Shown: positions 49,164 to 56,289 of the stretch, piece by piece
How the letters are laid out: the number at the start of each line of letters is the position of its first letter
Numbering within the stretch: position 1 is the first letter of the stretch
Source of the DNA: a virus
Length of the DNA: 60,552 bases
Virus record (IMG/VR): IMGVR_UViG_3300029267_000655
Location: 1-60,552 of that record
Strand: one strand, 5' to 3'
Position numbers and translations under genes: made by a program
Notes under the pieces: generated by a model
The model's input: only the letters and a program-made list of their open reading frames with translations
The model's database searches: none
Told to the model about the DNA's origin: nothing

Positions 49164-49720
49164 TAGGTAACCTCACTCAGAATAGAACTAGAAATTTTAA
49201 CAACCTGCTTGAAACTTAAAACCCGACAATAGACACCATTCTGTCTTAATCGGGTTCTGGCTCGTTCTATAAGCTTGACCCTTTTTATTGTGTTGTGTGT
49301 ATTTAGGGGTTTGTCGTTACCTGCGTCTAGTCTTCTTTGTTTTACCTGTTCAATACATTTATCTGTATCGGTATTAAGAAATAGAACCCTAACATCGTGA
49401 CCTATCTCTTTTAGTTCTGTGGTCCACTTGACGTCTTGACTAAGAAGTAAACCCTCACACAATACCAGGTCTACATTGTTGGGGCTTAGTGACTGAACCC
49501 TCTGTATAAGGTCAAACACTGATCTAGCTGAACCTACATTGTCACATCCTCCGCAAGTTGACTCATAGTGACCTAAAATACAGACGGACCCACTATAGTA
49601 TCCAATCGGTTTTCTACGTCCTTCTTCAATTATAGGTACTAAGTCTAGACCCCCTATTATCTCTCTCATAGCTGTAGTCTTTCCACTACCGCTAGTTCCT
49701 CTTATCTGAAGTATCAACAA
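49163..49720 (-). CDS. 5-hydroxymethyl-dU DNA kinase-like P-loop protein
   Basis: 185 residues from a TTG start with AAGGAG upstream. LQIRGTSGSGKTTAM (P-loop, residues 8-16), then VCILGHYESTCGGCDNVGSA and VDLVLCEGLLLS are the marks of the phage 5-hmdU DNA kinase family, which phosphorylates the hydroxymethyl group on polymerised DNA. In many phages this domain is fused to the helical HMUDK domain. Here the two are separate adjacent genes with a seven-base overlap. Confidence 0.85.
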   Translation of the reverse strand: MLILQIRGTSGSGKTTAMREIIGGLDLVPIIEEGRRKPIGYYSGSVCILGHYESTCGGCDNVGSARSVFDLIQRVQSLSPNNVDLVLCEGLLLSQDVKWTTELKEIGHDVRVLFLNTDTDKCIEQVKQRRLDAGNDKPLNTHNTIKRVKLIERARTRLRQNGVYCRVLSFKQVVKISSSILSEVT

Positions 49721-50577
49721 CCTACAAACTCCTTGTACTTAGACTTCGGTCTTCTACCATCAAAGAGTGTCCTTTCATACTTATCGAACTCACACAAACA
49801 GTTCTGGTAGTCTATTGCTTCGAGTCGTTTTGAAATACTTCTAGGTATTAGAGACTTGGTGTATTCTAGTACGTCGGTACCAAACCAATGATTAAACTCT
49901 GTTTGGCTCATAGGTGATTTTATGTCTCTACCTAACAACCTATTCATTCCTCTTCGACTACCCGGACCAATAGCAGCCCACCTCAACCTATCCTTAAACA
50001 CCACCGAAGTGGCCCACCTAAGATCAGCAGCTACTTGACCCGACATAAAAGAACCCATATTCCAATAATTCGATAGCGACTCAACCAATCTCTCTAATCT
50101 GTTATGAATCACTAATGGGTTATCTACAAACTGCTGGCAGTTTACTTTGATTACCATTTCAGACTTATCTGGCCAACCTTTAGATGCTCTTATAATATAG
50201 GCTCCGTTGAACACCGGAGCACTACTTTGTTCGGTTTTGTACTTCTCGATTCTAGCTAGGATTCTTTTAGGCTCCCACCGTGTAGGGAACCCGATAGCAT
50301 CTAGAGTAGATGGTTGATTAAAGTGACGAGCCAATACACAAGCCAACACTATGTTCTTGTGATCTTTGTAGGGTTCATACCAATTCTTGAGAAGCCACTG
50401 ACTAACTCTATCGTCCATCCTACGGACATTACAGAATCGGTACGTATTAAGAATCTCGTCATCGGTCCAAGGTCTAGGCTCACCGGCTTCCTTCTTCAGT
50501 CGGATACTCTCCCTCTCAGTGATCCAATAGACTAACCTCTCAAACGGGTCTAGCTTCTTAACGTCTTCTATGTTCAT
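49714..50577 (-). CDS. HMUDK helical/aGPT-PPlase clade 1-like protein
   Basis: 287 residues. FERLVYWITERESIRLKKEA, EILNTYRFCNVRRMDDRVSQ, then GSFMSGQVAADLRWA, IGPGSRRGMNRLLG and NCLCEFDKYERTLF match the helical domain found beside or fused to 5-hmdU DNA kinases. The RFCNVRR and GPGSRRG stretches are its most conserved parts. It probably acts directly on kinase product or positions DNA. ATG overlaps the polymerase stop (ATGA), so polymerase and modification genes are translated together. Confidence 0.83.
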   Translation of the reverse strand: MNIEDVKKLDPFERLVYWITERESIRLKKEAGEPRPWTDDEILNTYRFCNVRRMDDRVSQWLLKNWYEPYKDHKNIVLACVLARHFNQPSTLDAIGFPTRWEPKRILARIEKYKTEQSSAPVFNGAYIIRASKGWPDKSEMVIKVNCQQFVDNPLVIHNRLERLVESLSNYWNMGSFMSGQVAADLRWATSVVFKDRLRWAAIGPGSRRGMNRLLGRDIKSPMSQTEFNHWFGTDVLEYTKSLIPRSISKRLEAIDYQNCLCEFDKYERTLFDGRRPKSKYKEFVGC

Positions 50578-52616
50578 AGACCTAATCCTTCTGCCCAGTT
50601 GTGTTCGTGGTACTCACAGCTTACCGGAGTAGGAATACCGAAGTCATCTCCACCTAGTTCCATGATCTTCATCACTTCTTTCATGATCGGTAGATTAGTC
50701 TTCCAAGGTTCAGTACCGCTACCCTTAGGAAAGTCAAACACAAGCTCATCGTGAACCTGCATCACCATATAGTAGCCTCTTGATCCTTTCTTACGGTTAA
50801 GGTCGTCTAACATCTCTTGAACTCTAACCATAGCCTTACACATCCACCACATAGCCGAACCTTGAACGTGGTAGTTAAGAGGAATCGTAGGCTTAACTCC
50901 ACCCCACCTAGTACGAGTACAGTAAAGAGGGTAGCCACGTTCTGGGTCTACTGTGCGGTCTGGAATCGTCTCTACGTAACCGTACCGATTGGCGAAGTCT
51001 ACCCACTTCTGATTTAGCTTAGCTTTCTCTGTAAGACGATCAGCGATGATCTTCTGTGCTCCGGGTACATGGTAGGCTCTATCTGCTGTCCCTGTACCGT
51101 CTTCTTTAGCTACTGCCCCGTATTGGTCAGCAAAGTTACCATTCTTAGTCCACTGGTACCAAGTGCTAGCATACTCCTTCTTACAGTCTGCTCCGTGCTT
51201 CTTAAACTTGTCGGGGTGAAGAATAGAGAAGATCAGAATGTGGTAACTGCCGTAATAGGGTGGTTCGTCCGGCTTCTCGAATATCTCAATCATCGCAGGT
51301 TCACCGCTCTCGTAGGCAGGTAACCTAAGCTCTATGTTCTTGGCATCACAACTCCACCACTCTCTACCTAGTGCTGGACCGAAGCCTTGACGTAAGTTGA
51401 AACCCTCCTTCTTGCTGATGTTCTGTTCGTTAGGGTTGCTGCTAGACCAACGAGTAGTGGCTGTACCGGTAGGGTTAAGACTAGGGTGAAGAACTACCCA
51501 AGGTCCGTTAGGTCTTCTGAGAGGAAGCCAGAACCGCTCATAACTCTCCATGTAGCTAAGTGCTGTGTCTCGCTTGCGTTTGTTTCCTAGAGCACGAACA
51601 AAGTCTAGCTGTGGACTAGGATCATCCAACGTAAACTCGTAGACGCTCAACACGTCTTTGTTGAGTAGGGGTAACCCGGTCTTAGGAGACTTAGCAACTA
51701 CCGGAAGACCTATGTGCTCGAAGCAAGCTGACTGAAGTGACTTGTTACTACCGCTCTTAGGCATAGAGAGTTCAGCACCATACATGCCCGCGATAGTGCA
51801 GCAGATGCGTTCAGCTTCTTCGCTCTGATCTCTATACTCATTAGTGAGTGCTCTAAACCTACTACGGTTAGCTGTGATACCTTTAGACTCCATACCGTAG
51901 ACGACTCTAGGAATCTTACACCTCTCTTCGTAGATGTGGTCTAATCCCTTCTCCTTAATCAACTCCATGTGCCGTTCATATATCTTGACCGTACACTGGC
52001 TGTCCATATTAGCGTAGTCACTAAGAACATCCCACCAAGGATGATCACTAGGGTAGTCCTCTTTTTGAGCGACAAGCCTAGGAAGCCAAGTGTCGTTTTT
52101 CCATACTTTGTCCTTAGCACTAGGTAATTGAGGAAGACCTTTCTTGGCTATTAACCAATCAGGTCTGTTGTGCTTAGCCCAATCCCTAGCCTGCTTACAT
52201 GCTGTCTCTAAGTCGTTGTCATACGGTTTGACATTAACACCTAGATAGACTAGAGCCAGTGTTGTAAGGTCTTTGGGTTGGTTAGACGCAAGCAAGTGAG
52301 CCGATATAAGAGTGTCCCTAACCCTAGACCAATCAAGGTTCGGTACAAAGTCCCCATCAAACAAGTAGTCTAGAGCAGCTATATCAAACTTAGCATTCTG
52401 AAACACTAACAGTTCAGCAGACTCTAACTTGTCCCAAACGTCTTCTAAGTCTGACTCAGCTACTTCAGGCTTACGAGTGTAGGGGTCTACGTACCACTCC
52501 CAGTAGTCTTGAGACTTATCTATCACACTTGTGCTAGTCGTTACTGCGAATGCCCTACAACCATGCTTTAAGTCGATTCCTGTCGTCTCTGTATCTACTG
52601 CAAGAATGCTAGTCAT
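50574..52616 (-). CDS. Family A DNA polymerase with 3'-5' exonuclease
   Basis: About 680 residues. The ATG at 52616 has GGAGGAAGG upstream, and the protein begins MTSILAVDTETTG, the Exo I motif; an in-frame start ten codons earlier is less likely. Exo II lies in LVFQNAKFDIAALDYL and Exo III in SDYANMDSQCTV. Motif A is WSCDAKNIELRLPAY (Ala-Lys instead of the common Tyr-Ser), motif B region is TKNGNFADQYGA, and motif C is MVMQVHDELVFDF. It is the replicative polymerase. Motif A and B variants may relate to use of modified dNTPs, which is speculation. Confidence 0.9.
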   Translation of the reverse strand: MTSILAVDTETTGIDLKHGCRAFAVTTSTSVIDKSQDYWEWYVDPYTRKPEVAESDLEDVWDKLESAELLVFQNAKFDIAALDYLFDGDFVPNLDWSRVRDTLISAHLLASNQPKDLTTLALVYLGVNVKPYDNDLETACKQARDWAKHNRPDWLIAKKGLPQLPSAKDKVWKNDTWLPRLVAQKEDYPSDHPWWDVLSDYANMDSQCTVKIYERHMELIKEKGLDHIYEERCKIPRVVYGMESKGITANRSRFRALTNEYRDQSEEAERICCTIAGMYGAELSMPKSGSNKSLQSACFEHIGLPVVAKSPKTGLPLLNKDVLSVYEFTLDDPSPQLDFVRALGNKRKRDTALSYMESYERFWLPLRRPNGPWVVLHPSLNPTGTATTRWSSSNPNEQNISKKEGFNLRQGFGPALGREWWSCDAKNIELRLPAYESGEPAMIEIFEKPDEPPYYGSYHILIFSILHPDKFKKHGADCKKEYASTWYQWTKNGNFADQYGAVAKEDGTGTADRAYHVPGAQKIIADRLTEKAKLNQKWVDFANRYGYVETIPDRTVDPERGYPLYCTRTRWGGVKPTIPLNYHVQGSAMWWMCKAMVRVQEMLDDLNRKKGSRGYYMVMQVHDELVFDFPKGSGTEPWKTNLPIMKEVMKIMELGGDDFGIPTPVSCEYHEHNWAEGLGL

Positions 52617-53211
52617 AGCCTGTATGTGCCTTCCTCCACTCGTCAAACGAATTGTAGAGCGGTTTGTACTCTTTCATTGTACCGTCTACTTCAACTACTA
52701 ACCGCCAATCTCCCCATTCTGCTGTCGGTCCTTCGTAGGGTTGTTTGGCTCTTAGTCCGGCTGTGTGTAGTACAGAGTCTCCGTGCTCTATCACTGCCCG
52801 ATACTTAGCGTGAGTGATCTTGCCTTCTTCTCTTAGTGCTTCGAGTCTACCGCTGTGAACGTAGTTATGACACAAGTGACAGAGCGGAACAGTCTCTACG
52901 TAGTAGTGTCTACCAAGCAGATAATCTGTCTCGTAGACTTCGTGTCCTTCTAGCCACTGTCTGTACCTAGCTTTGAGTTTATGCACACCGCAAGCTAGAC
53001 AGTGATAGTAGTTGGATTTGTAGGACTCTTTCCTAGTCTTATCCCACCAACTCTGTCCTAACACAACTCGTGGAGCTAGACCGTGCATAGGCTTCGGAAT
53101 GTTAGGACACAGAAGTAGCTCAGGCTTTCTCTTAACTAGCGTCTCTTTTCTTCGGCTACGTTTCTGTTCCTTAATCAACTTCCTTGTCACTGCACTCCGT
53201 TTCTTAGCCAT
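52609..53211 (-). CDS. HNH-type endonuclease-like protein
   Basis: About 200 residues; ATG at 53211 preferred over the TTG at 53214, with AAAGG upstream. A very basic N-terminus precedes LLCPNIP and YYHCLACGVHK. GHEVYETDYLLGR and VPLCHLCHNYVHSG then form the beta-beta-metal HNH core with surrounding Cys pairs for structural zinc. Its place just before the polymerase gene could mean a free-standing homing endonuclease or a replication nuclease. Confidence 0.75.
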   Translation of the reverse strand: MAKKRSAVTRKLIKEQKRSRRKETLVKRKPELLLCPNIPKPMHGLAPRVVLGQSWWDKTRKESYKSNYYHCLACGVHKLKARYRQWLEGHEVYETDYLLGRHYYVETVPLCHLCHNYVHSGRLEALREEGKITHAKYRAVIEHGDSVLHTAGLRAKQPYEGPTAEWGDWRLVVEVDGTMKEYKPLYNSFDEWRKAHTGYD

Positions 53212-53214
53212 CAA

Positions 53215-53343
53215 TCAACCTTTTATGTATCCAGTACCGTCACAAGGAAAACACTTTCCATTCTTACTAGACACACCAGAACCTTCACAAGCCTTACACC
53301 GTCTTTTGAGAGGCTTGAGCTTCTTCTTAGGTTTCTTCTTCAT
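53215..53343 (-). CDS. DnaJ-type zinc finger mini-protein, 42 aa
   Basis: ATG at 53343, stop at 53215. A basic lead (KKKPKKKLKPLKRR) is followed by CKACEGSG and CFPCDGTG, two CxxCxGxG repeats that together form one zinc site of the DnaJ central domain. There is no J domain. It is translated just ahead of the HNH gene, with four bases between its stop codon and the HNH start. It may be a nucleic-acid or protein-binding adaptor. Confidence 0.7.
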   Translation of the reverse strand: MKKKPKKKLKPLKRRCKACEGSGVSSKNGKCFPCDGTGYIKG

Positions 53344-53448
53344 CTACTCAATCCGTACAATTGGTCGAACCGGAGTACTCGTTCACCCGCCTCTTGTGTT
53401 CGTAAGTTGATCGTTCGCACCCGGTGAAGCCACCGACCATTCTCCGTA

Positions 53449-53688
53449 CTAAAGCATCTTCCACTTTTCACGAAACGTCTTCCAGGTGATTCGTCCTCGC
53501 CAAATACCAGGGTCAGACACCAAAATTCCCGCGTCATCAAAGCTCACGACATGGCACGTTCGGCCATGCGGTTTGCGGATAATACAGCTACCGGACTTCA
53601 TGCCCGACATTTCCGCAGCCCGAACTGGATTACAAACCTCGCACCCCTCAACTACCAAACGAGTCTGCATGTTACAACTACATCTGAC
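53449..53688 (-). CDS. Cys-rich hypothetical protein, about 80 aa
   Basis: Likely start MVRCSCNMQTRLVVEGCEVC; longer in-frame starts exist to 53709. Two Cys pairs lie at the N-terminus, followed by GSCIIRKPHGRTCHVVSFDD and a Trp-rich end (WRGRITWKTFREKWKML). The segment is somewhat richer in GC than its neighbours. A frame at 53340-53540 on the same strand overlaps it and is probably not used. Confidence 0.5.
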   Translation of the reverse strand, partial: VRCSCNMQTRLVVEGCEVCNPVRAAEMSGMKSGSCIIRKPHGRTCHVVSFDDAGILVSDPGIWRGRITWKTFREKWKML

Positions 53689-53734
53689 CATTGCTCTGAC
53701 CGCCATCACAACCTCTCTCAGCAGTAGTAGTAGT

Positions 53735-53806
53735 GCTCCGGGTAGGACTCGAACCTACAACCAAGACATTATGAGTATCCTGCTCTAACCTTTGAGCTAC
53801 CGGAGC
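53735..53806 (-). tRNA. tRNA with anticodon CAT (Met, or Ile2 if lysidine-modified)
   Basis: 72 bases. Acceptor GCTCCGG pairs with CCGGAGC, D stem GCTC/GAGC, anticodon loop CTCATAA, T arm GTAGG-TTCGAGT-CCTAC. The first base pair is G-C, so it is not an initiator. No CCA is encoded. Confidence 0.9.
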
Positions 53807-53813
53807 TAAGTAG

Positions 53814-53887
53814 TACTCCCATCAGGACTCGAACCTGAAACCTACGGTTTAGAAGACCGTTGCTCTATCCTATTGAGCTATGGGAGC
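53814..53887 (-). tRNA. tRNA-Arg, anticodon TCT
   Basis: 74 bases. Acceptor GCTCCCA pairs with TGGGAGT (one G-T pair), anticodon stem ACGGT/ACCGT with loop CTTCTAA, T arm CAGG-TTCGAGT-CCTG region intact. It would read AGA and AGG codons, which are frequent in this phage's coding strands. Confidence 0.9.
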
Positions 53888-53891
53888 CTAG

Positions 53892-53973
53892 TGGTCGTGG
53901 AGGGACTCGAACCCTCATGCCCGAAGGCACTAGAACCTAAATCTAGCGTGTCTGCCAATTTCACCACACGACC
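53892..53973 (-). tRNA. tRNA-Leu, anticodon TAG
   Basis: 82 bases with the long variable arm of class II tRNAs (TGCCTTCGGGCA hairpin). Acceptor GGTCGTG pairs with CACGACC; anticodon stem CTAGA/TCTAG with loop TTTAGGT. It would read CTA and other CTN codons. CTA is very common in this phage (CTAG-rich sequence). Confidence 0.9.
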
Positions 53974-53982
53974 ATAAAGAGA

Positions 53983-54028
53983 GCAGGCAAGAAGCTAGGT
54001 GGAGGACAAAACCTAACAACTTGCCTGC
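53983..54028 (-). ncRNA. Stable hairpin between SSB-like gene and tRNAs
   Basis: GCAGGCAAG (53983-53991) pairs with CTTGCCTGC (54020-54028), with further AGGT/ACCT pairing inside. There is no U-tract. It could be a processing or stability element between the mRNA and the tRNA cluster. The 54029-54146 stretch holds no gene that I can see. Confidence 0.5.
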
Positions 54029-54146
54029 CCCGACCGAAAACAGTCCAGACCCTGCTTGAATCCTTAAGCAGCTTTCCCGTTGATCCTAAGAGTAGCCCAG
54101 ACCTAGACCGAACTGTCGACGTTAGCTAGTCCGATCTTCCTACGGT

Positions 54147-55238
54147 CTACTCTTCTGATAACTTATCCCAACCGACACTCTTATAGAGCTTGCCGTTATC
54201 TAGACTCTTGAGGTTAACCGTCTTCTTGGATTTGAAAACAGCAGTGACTTCGCATTCAACAGACTTGCGAGCTTTTGGAGGCTTGAAGAGATATACATCA
54301 CCTTTCTCCGGTTCAATCTCCTCTTCCTCTTCTTCTTCTTCTTCAGTCTCTTCTTCCTCTTCGTCTTCTTCTCCTAGTTCGTTATCAGGAGAGTCTAGAG
54401 CTTCCGCTACTGCTGCCCAAGTGTTGTACTCGTTAGGGTCAATACCCGCTTCTTCACACATAGCATTAAGAGTAGCCTCAGCTTCTTCGTCTCCTTCGTC
54501 TGCTAGCTCTGCCAACTCACTAGCAGACTGTTCTTCTTCTTCTTCTTCTTCCTCTTCATCTTCCTCTGGCTCGTCTTCTTCGCTCTCATCTTCCTCCTCT
54601 TCTGTTTCTTCTTCGTCTGTCTCTTCCTCTTCGTCTTCGTCTACTACTTCGTCATCTTCGGTTTCGTCTTCTACTTCGTCGTCCTCTTCTCCTTCTTCAA
54701 AGTCTTCAATAAACTTACCCCACTGCTCATTAACTCTTGGGTTGGGGTATTGTTTAGTAGCTTCACCCTTCCAAGTACGGAACGAAAAGTGAGGAGCAGA
54801 CTCCTTCAACTCTTCGCAGGCTTCTTCCAAGTCGTCTAGTTCAAGACCTTCGGTGTCTAGTCCTAGTTTGCGAAGAGTATTAAGCACCCAAGCCAAGTGA
54901 TCATCAAACGTAGCTCTCGAACGATTAGGAGTATCGTGAAGAGGTTCAATGATACTAGTTCTAAGACCTTGGACCGGAACCTTAGTACCGTCATCCATAG
55001 TTACTGTCTTAGGACTCACTACCGTACCGGCAGCGTAGAAGAACAGTTCACCTTTGTTGTCGCCTTTCTTGTATGTGTCGAACTTAACTTCAACCAACTG
55101 AGCTATACCGTGTTCAATACCCTCGGGCAGTGACCCACCACCGGGTAAGACCGTCTCATCTCCTTTGTGTGCATCAAATGCCTTACGTCCTTTACTACCC
55201 AACTTAGCTGCCAGCGATGTCTTAGCCTTCTTTACCAT
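54147..55238 (-). CDS. SSB-like protein with very long acidic region
   Basis: 363 residues. Residues about 45-110 (HGIAQLVEVKFDTYKKGDNK, FFYAAGTVVSPKTV, VQGLRTSIIEPLHDT) look like an OB-fold single-stranded DNA-binding domain as seen near recombination genes of other phages. Residues about 185-320 are dominated by Glu/Asp runs broken by a short helical repeat (SASELAELADEGDEEAEATL). The end is a small beta domain (GDVYLFKPPKARKSV, KTVNLKSLDNGKLY). The acidic region may recruit repair partners or mimic DNA. Confidence 0.75.
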   Translation of the reverse strand: MVKKAKTSLAAKLGSKGRKAFDAHKGDETVLPGGGSLPEGIEHGIAQLVEVKFDTYKKGDNKGELFFYAAGTVVSPKTVTMDDGTKVPVQGLRTSIIEPLHDTPNRSRATFDDHLAWVLNTLRKLGLDTEGLELDDLEEACEELKESAPHFSFRTWKGEATKQYPNPRVNEQWGKFIEDFEEGEEDDEVEDETEDDEVVDEDEEEETDEEETEEEEDESEEDEPEEDEEEEEEEEEQSASELAELADEGDEEAEATLNAMCEEAGIDPNEYNTWAAVAEALDSPDNELGEEDEEEEETEEEEEEEEEIEPEKGDVYLFKPPKARKSVECEVTAVFKSKKTVNLKSLDNGKLYKSVGWDKLSEE

Positions 55239-55428
55239 CTTCGGTTTTGTCCTTGTTGTGTCTGAAACAGATTTGAGCTTTAGGCGTTAGTACTTCAGTC
55301 CTGAATACCTTAATGTGGTCTGGAGCTACTACACCTAACTTGACATAAGACAGTCCAACGTGGAAGATTTTGATTCTTATGTCTTCAGTAATTACCAGCG
55401 TCTCATTCTTCTCTAGTTCTATTTCAAT
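55222..55428 (-). CDS. csrA: CsrA-like RNA-binding regulator, apparent ATT start
   Basis: 68 codons. IEIELEKNETLVITEDIRI, IFHVGLSYVKLGVVAPDHI and KVFRTEVLTPKAQ align end to end with CsrA, including the strand, GVxAP turn and VxRxEV end that bind GGA motifs in mRNA. No ATG, GTG or TTG exists in frame; the codon aligned to CsrA Met1 is ATT at 55428, seven bases after a strong GGAGG and directly after the stop of the upstream gene. Its stop lies within the SSB-like gene. It may control phage or host translation. Alternatives are a stop-codon bypass or a dead gene. Confidence 0.7.
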   Translation of the reverse strand: MEIELEKNETLVITEDIRIKIFHVGLSYVKLGVVAPDHIKVFRTEVLTPKAQICFRHNKDKTEDGKEG

Positions 55429-56289
55429 CTATTGTCCTCCTTTGATAAGTTTGTCGATATCCTCAAAAGTCGGGTCTACGATACAGTCTGGATACACTGT
55501 TCCCTTAGGTAACCGGAACTTTGTCGTATAGGTCGCATCAGGAGCAACCCGTAGGCAATACTCTATCTTACCTGTGTCTACAACCCGTTCCTTAACCTTA
55601 CCACCAATCTTACTCTTCTTAACCTCCATCTTGCTTCGTTTGAACGTCTGACAGATATAGTCACAAGCAGGATTCAACCAACCCACAACACTAGGAGTAA
55701 GAGCACTAGCAACGTAAGGAAGAATAACGTCACTATCATCCGAAGGTGTAAAGTCTCTTTCTTGAGCTACGATAACTATGTGCTGCTGAAGGTTGAGTAG
55801 CTGACGTAGACGCTCCTTCATTTGGACTGCTACTTGACCCCAGTCCTGTTGTTGAGCGATACCCCAACTAAGTTGAGCAGGAATCTCGTCTAGCTCTAGA
55901 ACTTCCTTCAGTACCAAGTCTTGAAGACCGCTAGCATGATCTAAAACAATAGTCTGAAACTTCGAGTCTTTAGCATACTCAACCAATTCGTTAAGCTCAC
56001 CAGAACTCTCTAGGTTTACAGATTCGATCTGCTTACGAGCATCCAACGGAACGCTACGAAGCTCACCGCTACCTACACCCCCACTACAGATGATCGTCAT
56101 GATAGGTTTAGGGAAGCTACTCCAAAACGTAGTCTTACCGCTACCACTCCTACCGTAGAGATTGATTTTATAGCCTACGTCTTCAACCGACATAGGTCCA
56201 AGTCTATCTAACACTCCTCCAGACTTCTTATTAGTCGTTGCTGTTGGTTTCTTCTTAGTCGGTCTCTTAACTCTCTTGACTGTAGGCAT
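55429..56289 (-). CDS. Sak4-like RecA-fold ATPase
   Basis: 286 residues. A Lys/Thr-rich tail (MPTVKRVKRPTKKKPTATT) precedes KINLYGRSGSGKTTFWSS (Walker A). FQTIVLDHASGLQDLVL is Walker B, and HIVIVAQERDFTPSDD and LPYVASALTPSVVGWLNPA belong to the core of phage AAA_24/Sak4 recombinases. It probably promotes single-strand annealing together with the neighbouring SSB-like protein and PD-(D/E)XK nuclease. Confidence 0.83.
   Translation of the reverse strand: MPTVKRVKRPTKKKPTATTNKKSGGVLDRLGPMSVEDVGYKINLYGRSGSGKTTFWSSFPKPIMTIICSGGVGSGELRSVPLDARKQIESVNLESSGELNELVEYAKDSKFQTIVLDHASGLQDLVLKEVLELDEIPAQLSWGIAQQQDWGQVAVQMKERLRQLLNLQQHIVIVAQERDFTPSDDSDVILPYVASALTPSVVGWLNPACDYICQTFKRSKMEVKKSKIGGKVKERVVDTGKIEYCLRVAPDATYTTKFRLPKGTVYPDCIVDPTFEDIDKLIKGGQ

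Noticed and set aside
53340-53540. 66-residue minus-strand ORF
   Set aside because: Overlaps the Cys-rich ORF at 53449-53688 in another frame and has no recognisable motif.
54190-54792. 200-residue Ser-rich ORF on the plus strand
   Set aside because: It is the complement of the Glu/Asp-rich region of the SSB-like gene; long Ser runs are a side effect of GAA/GAG/GAC codons.
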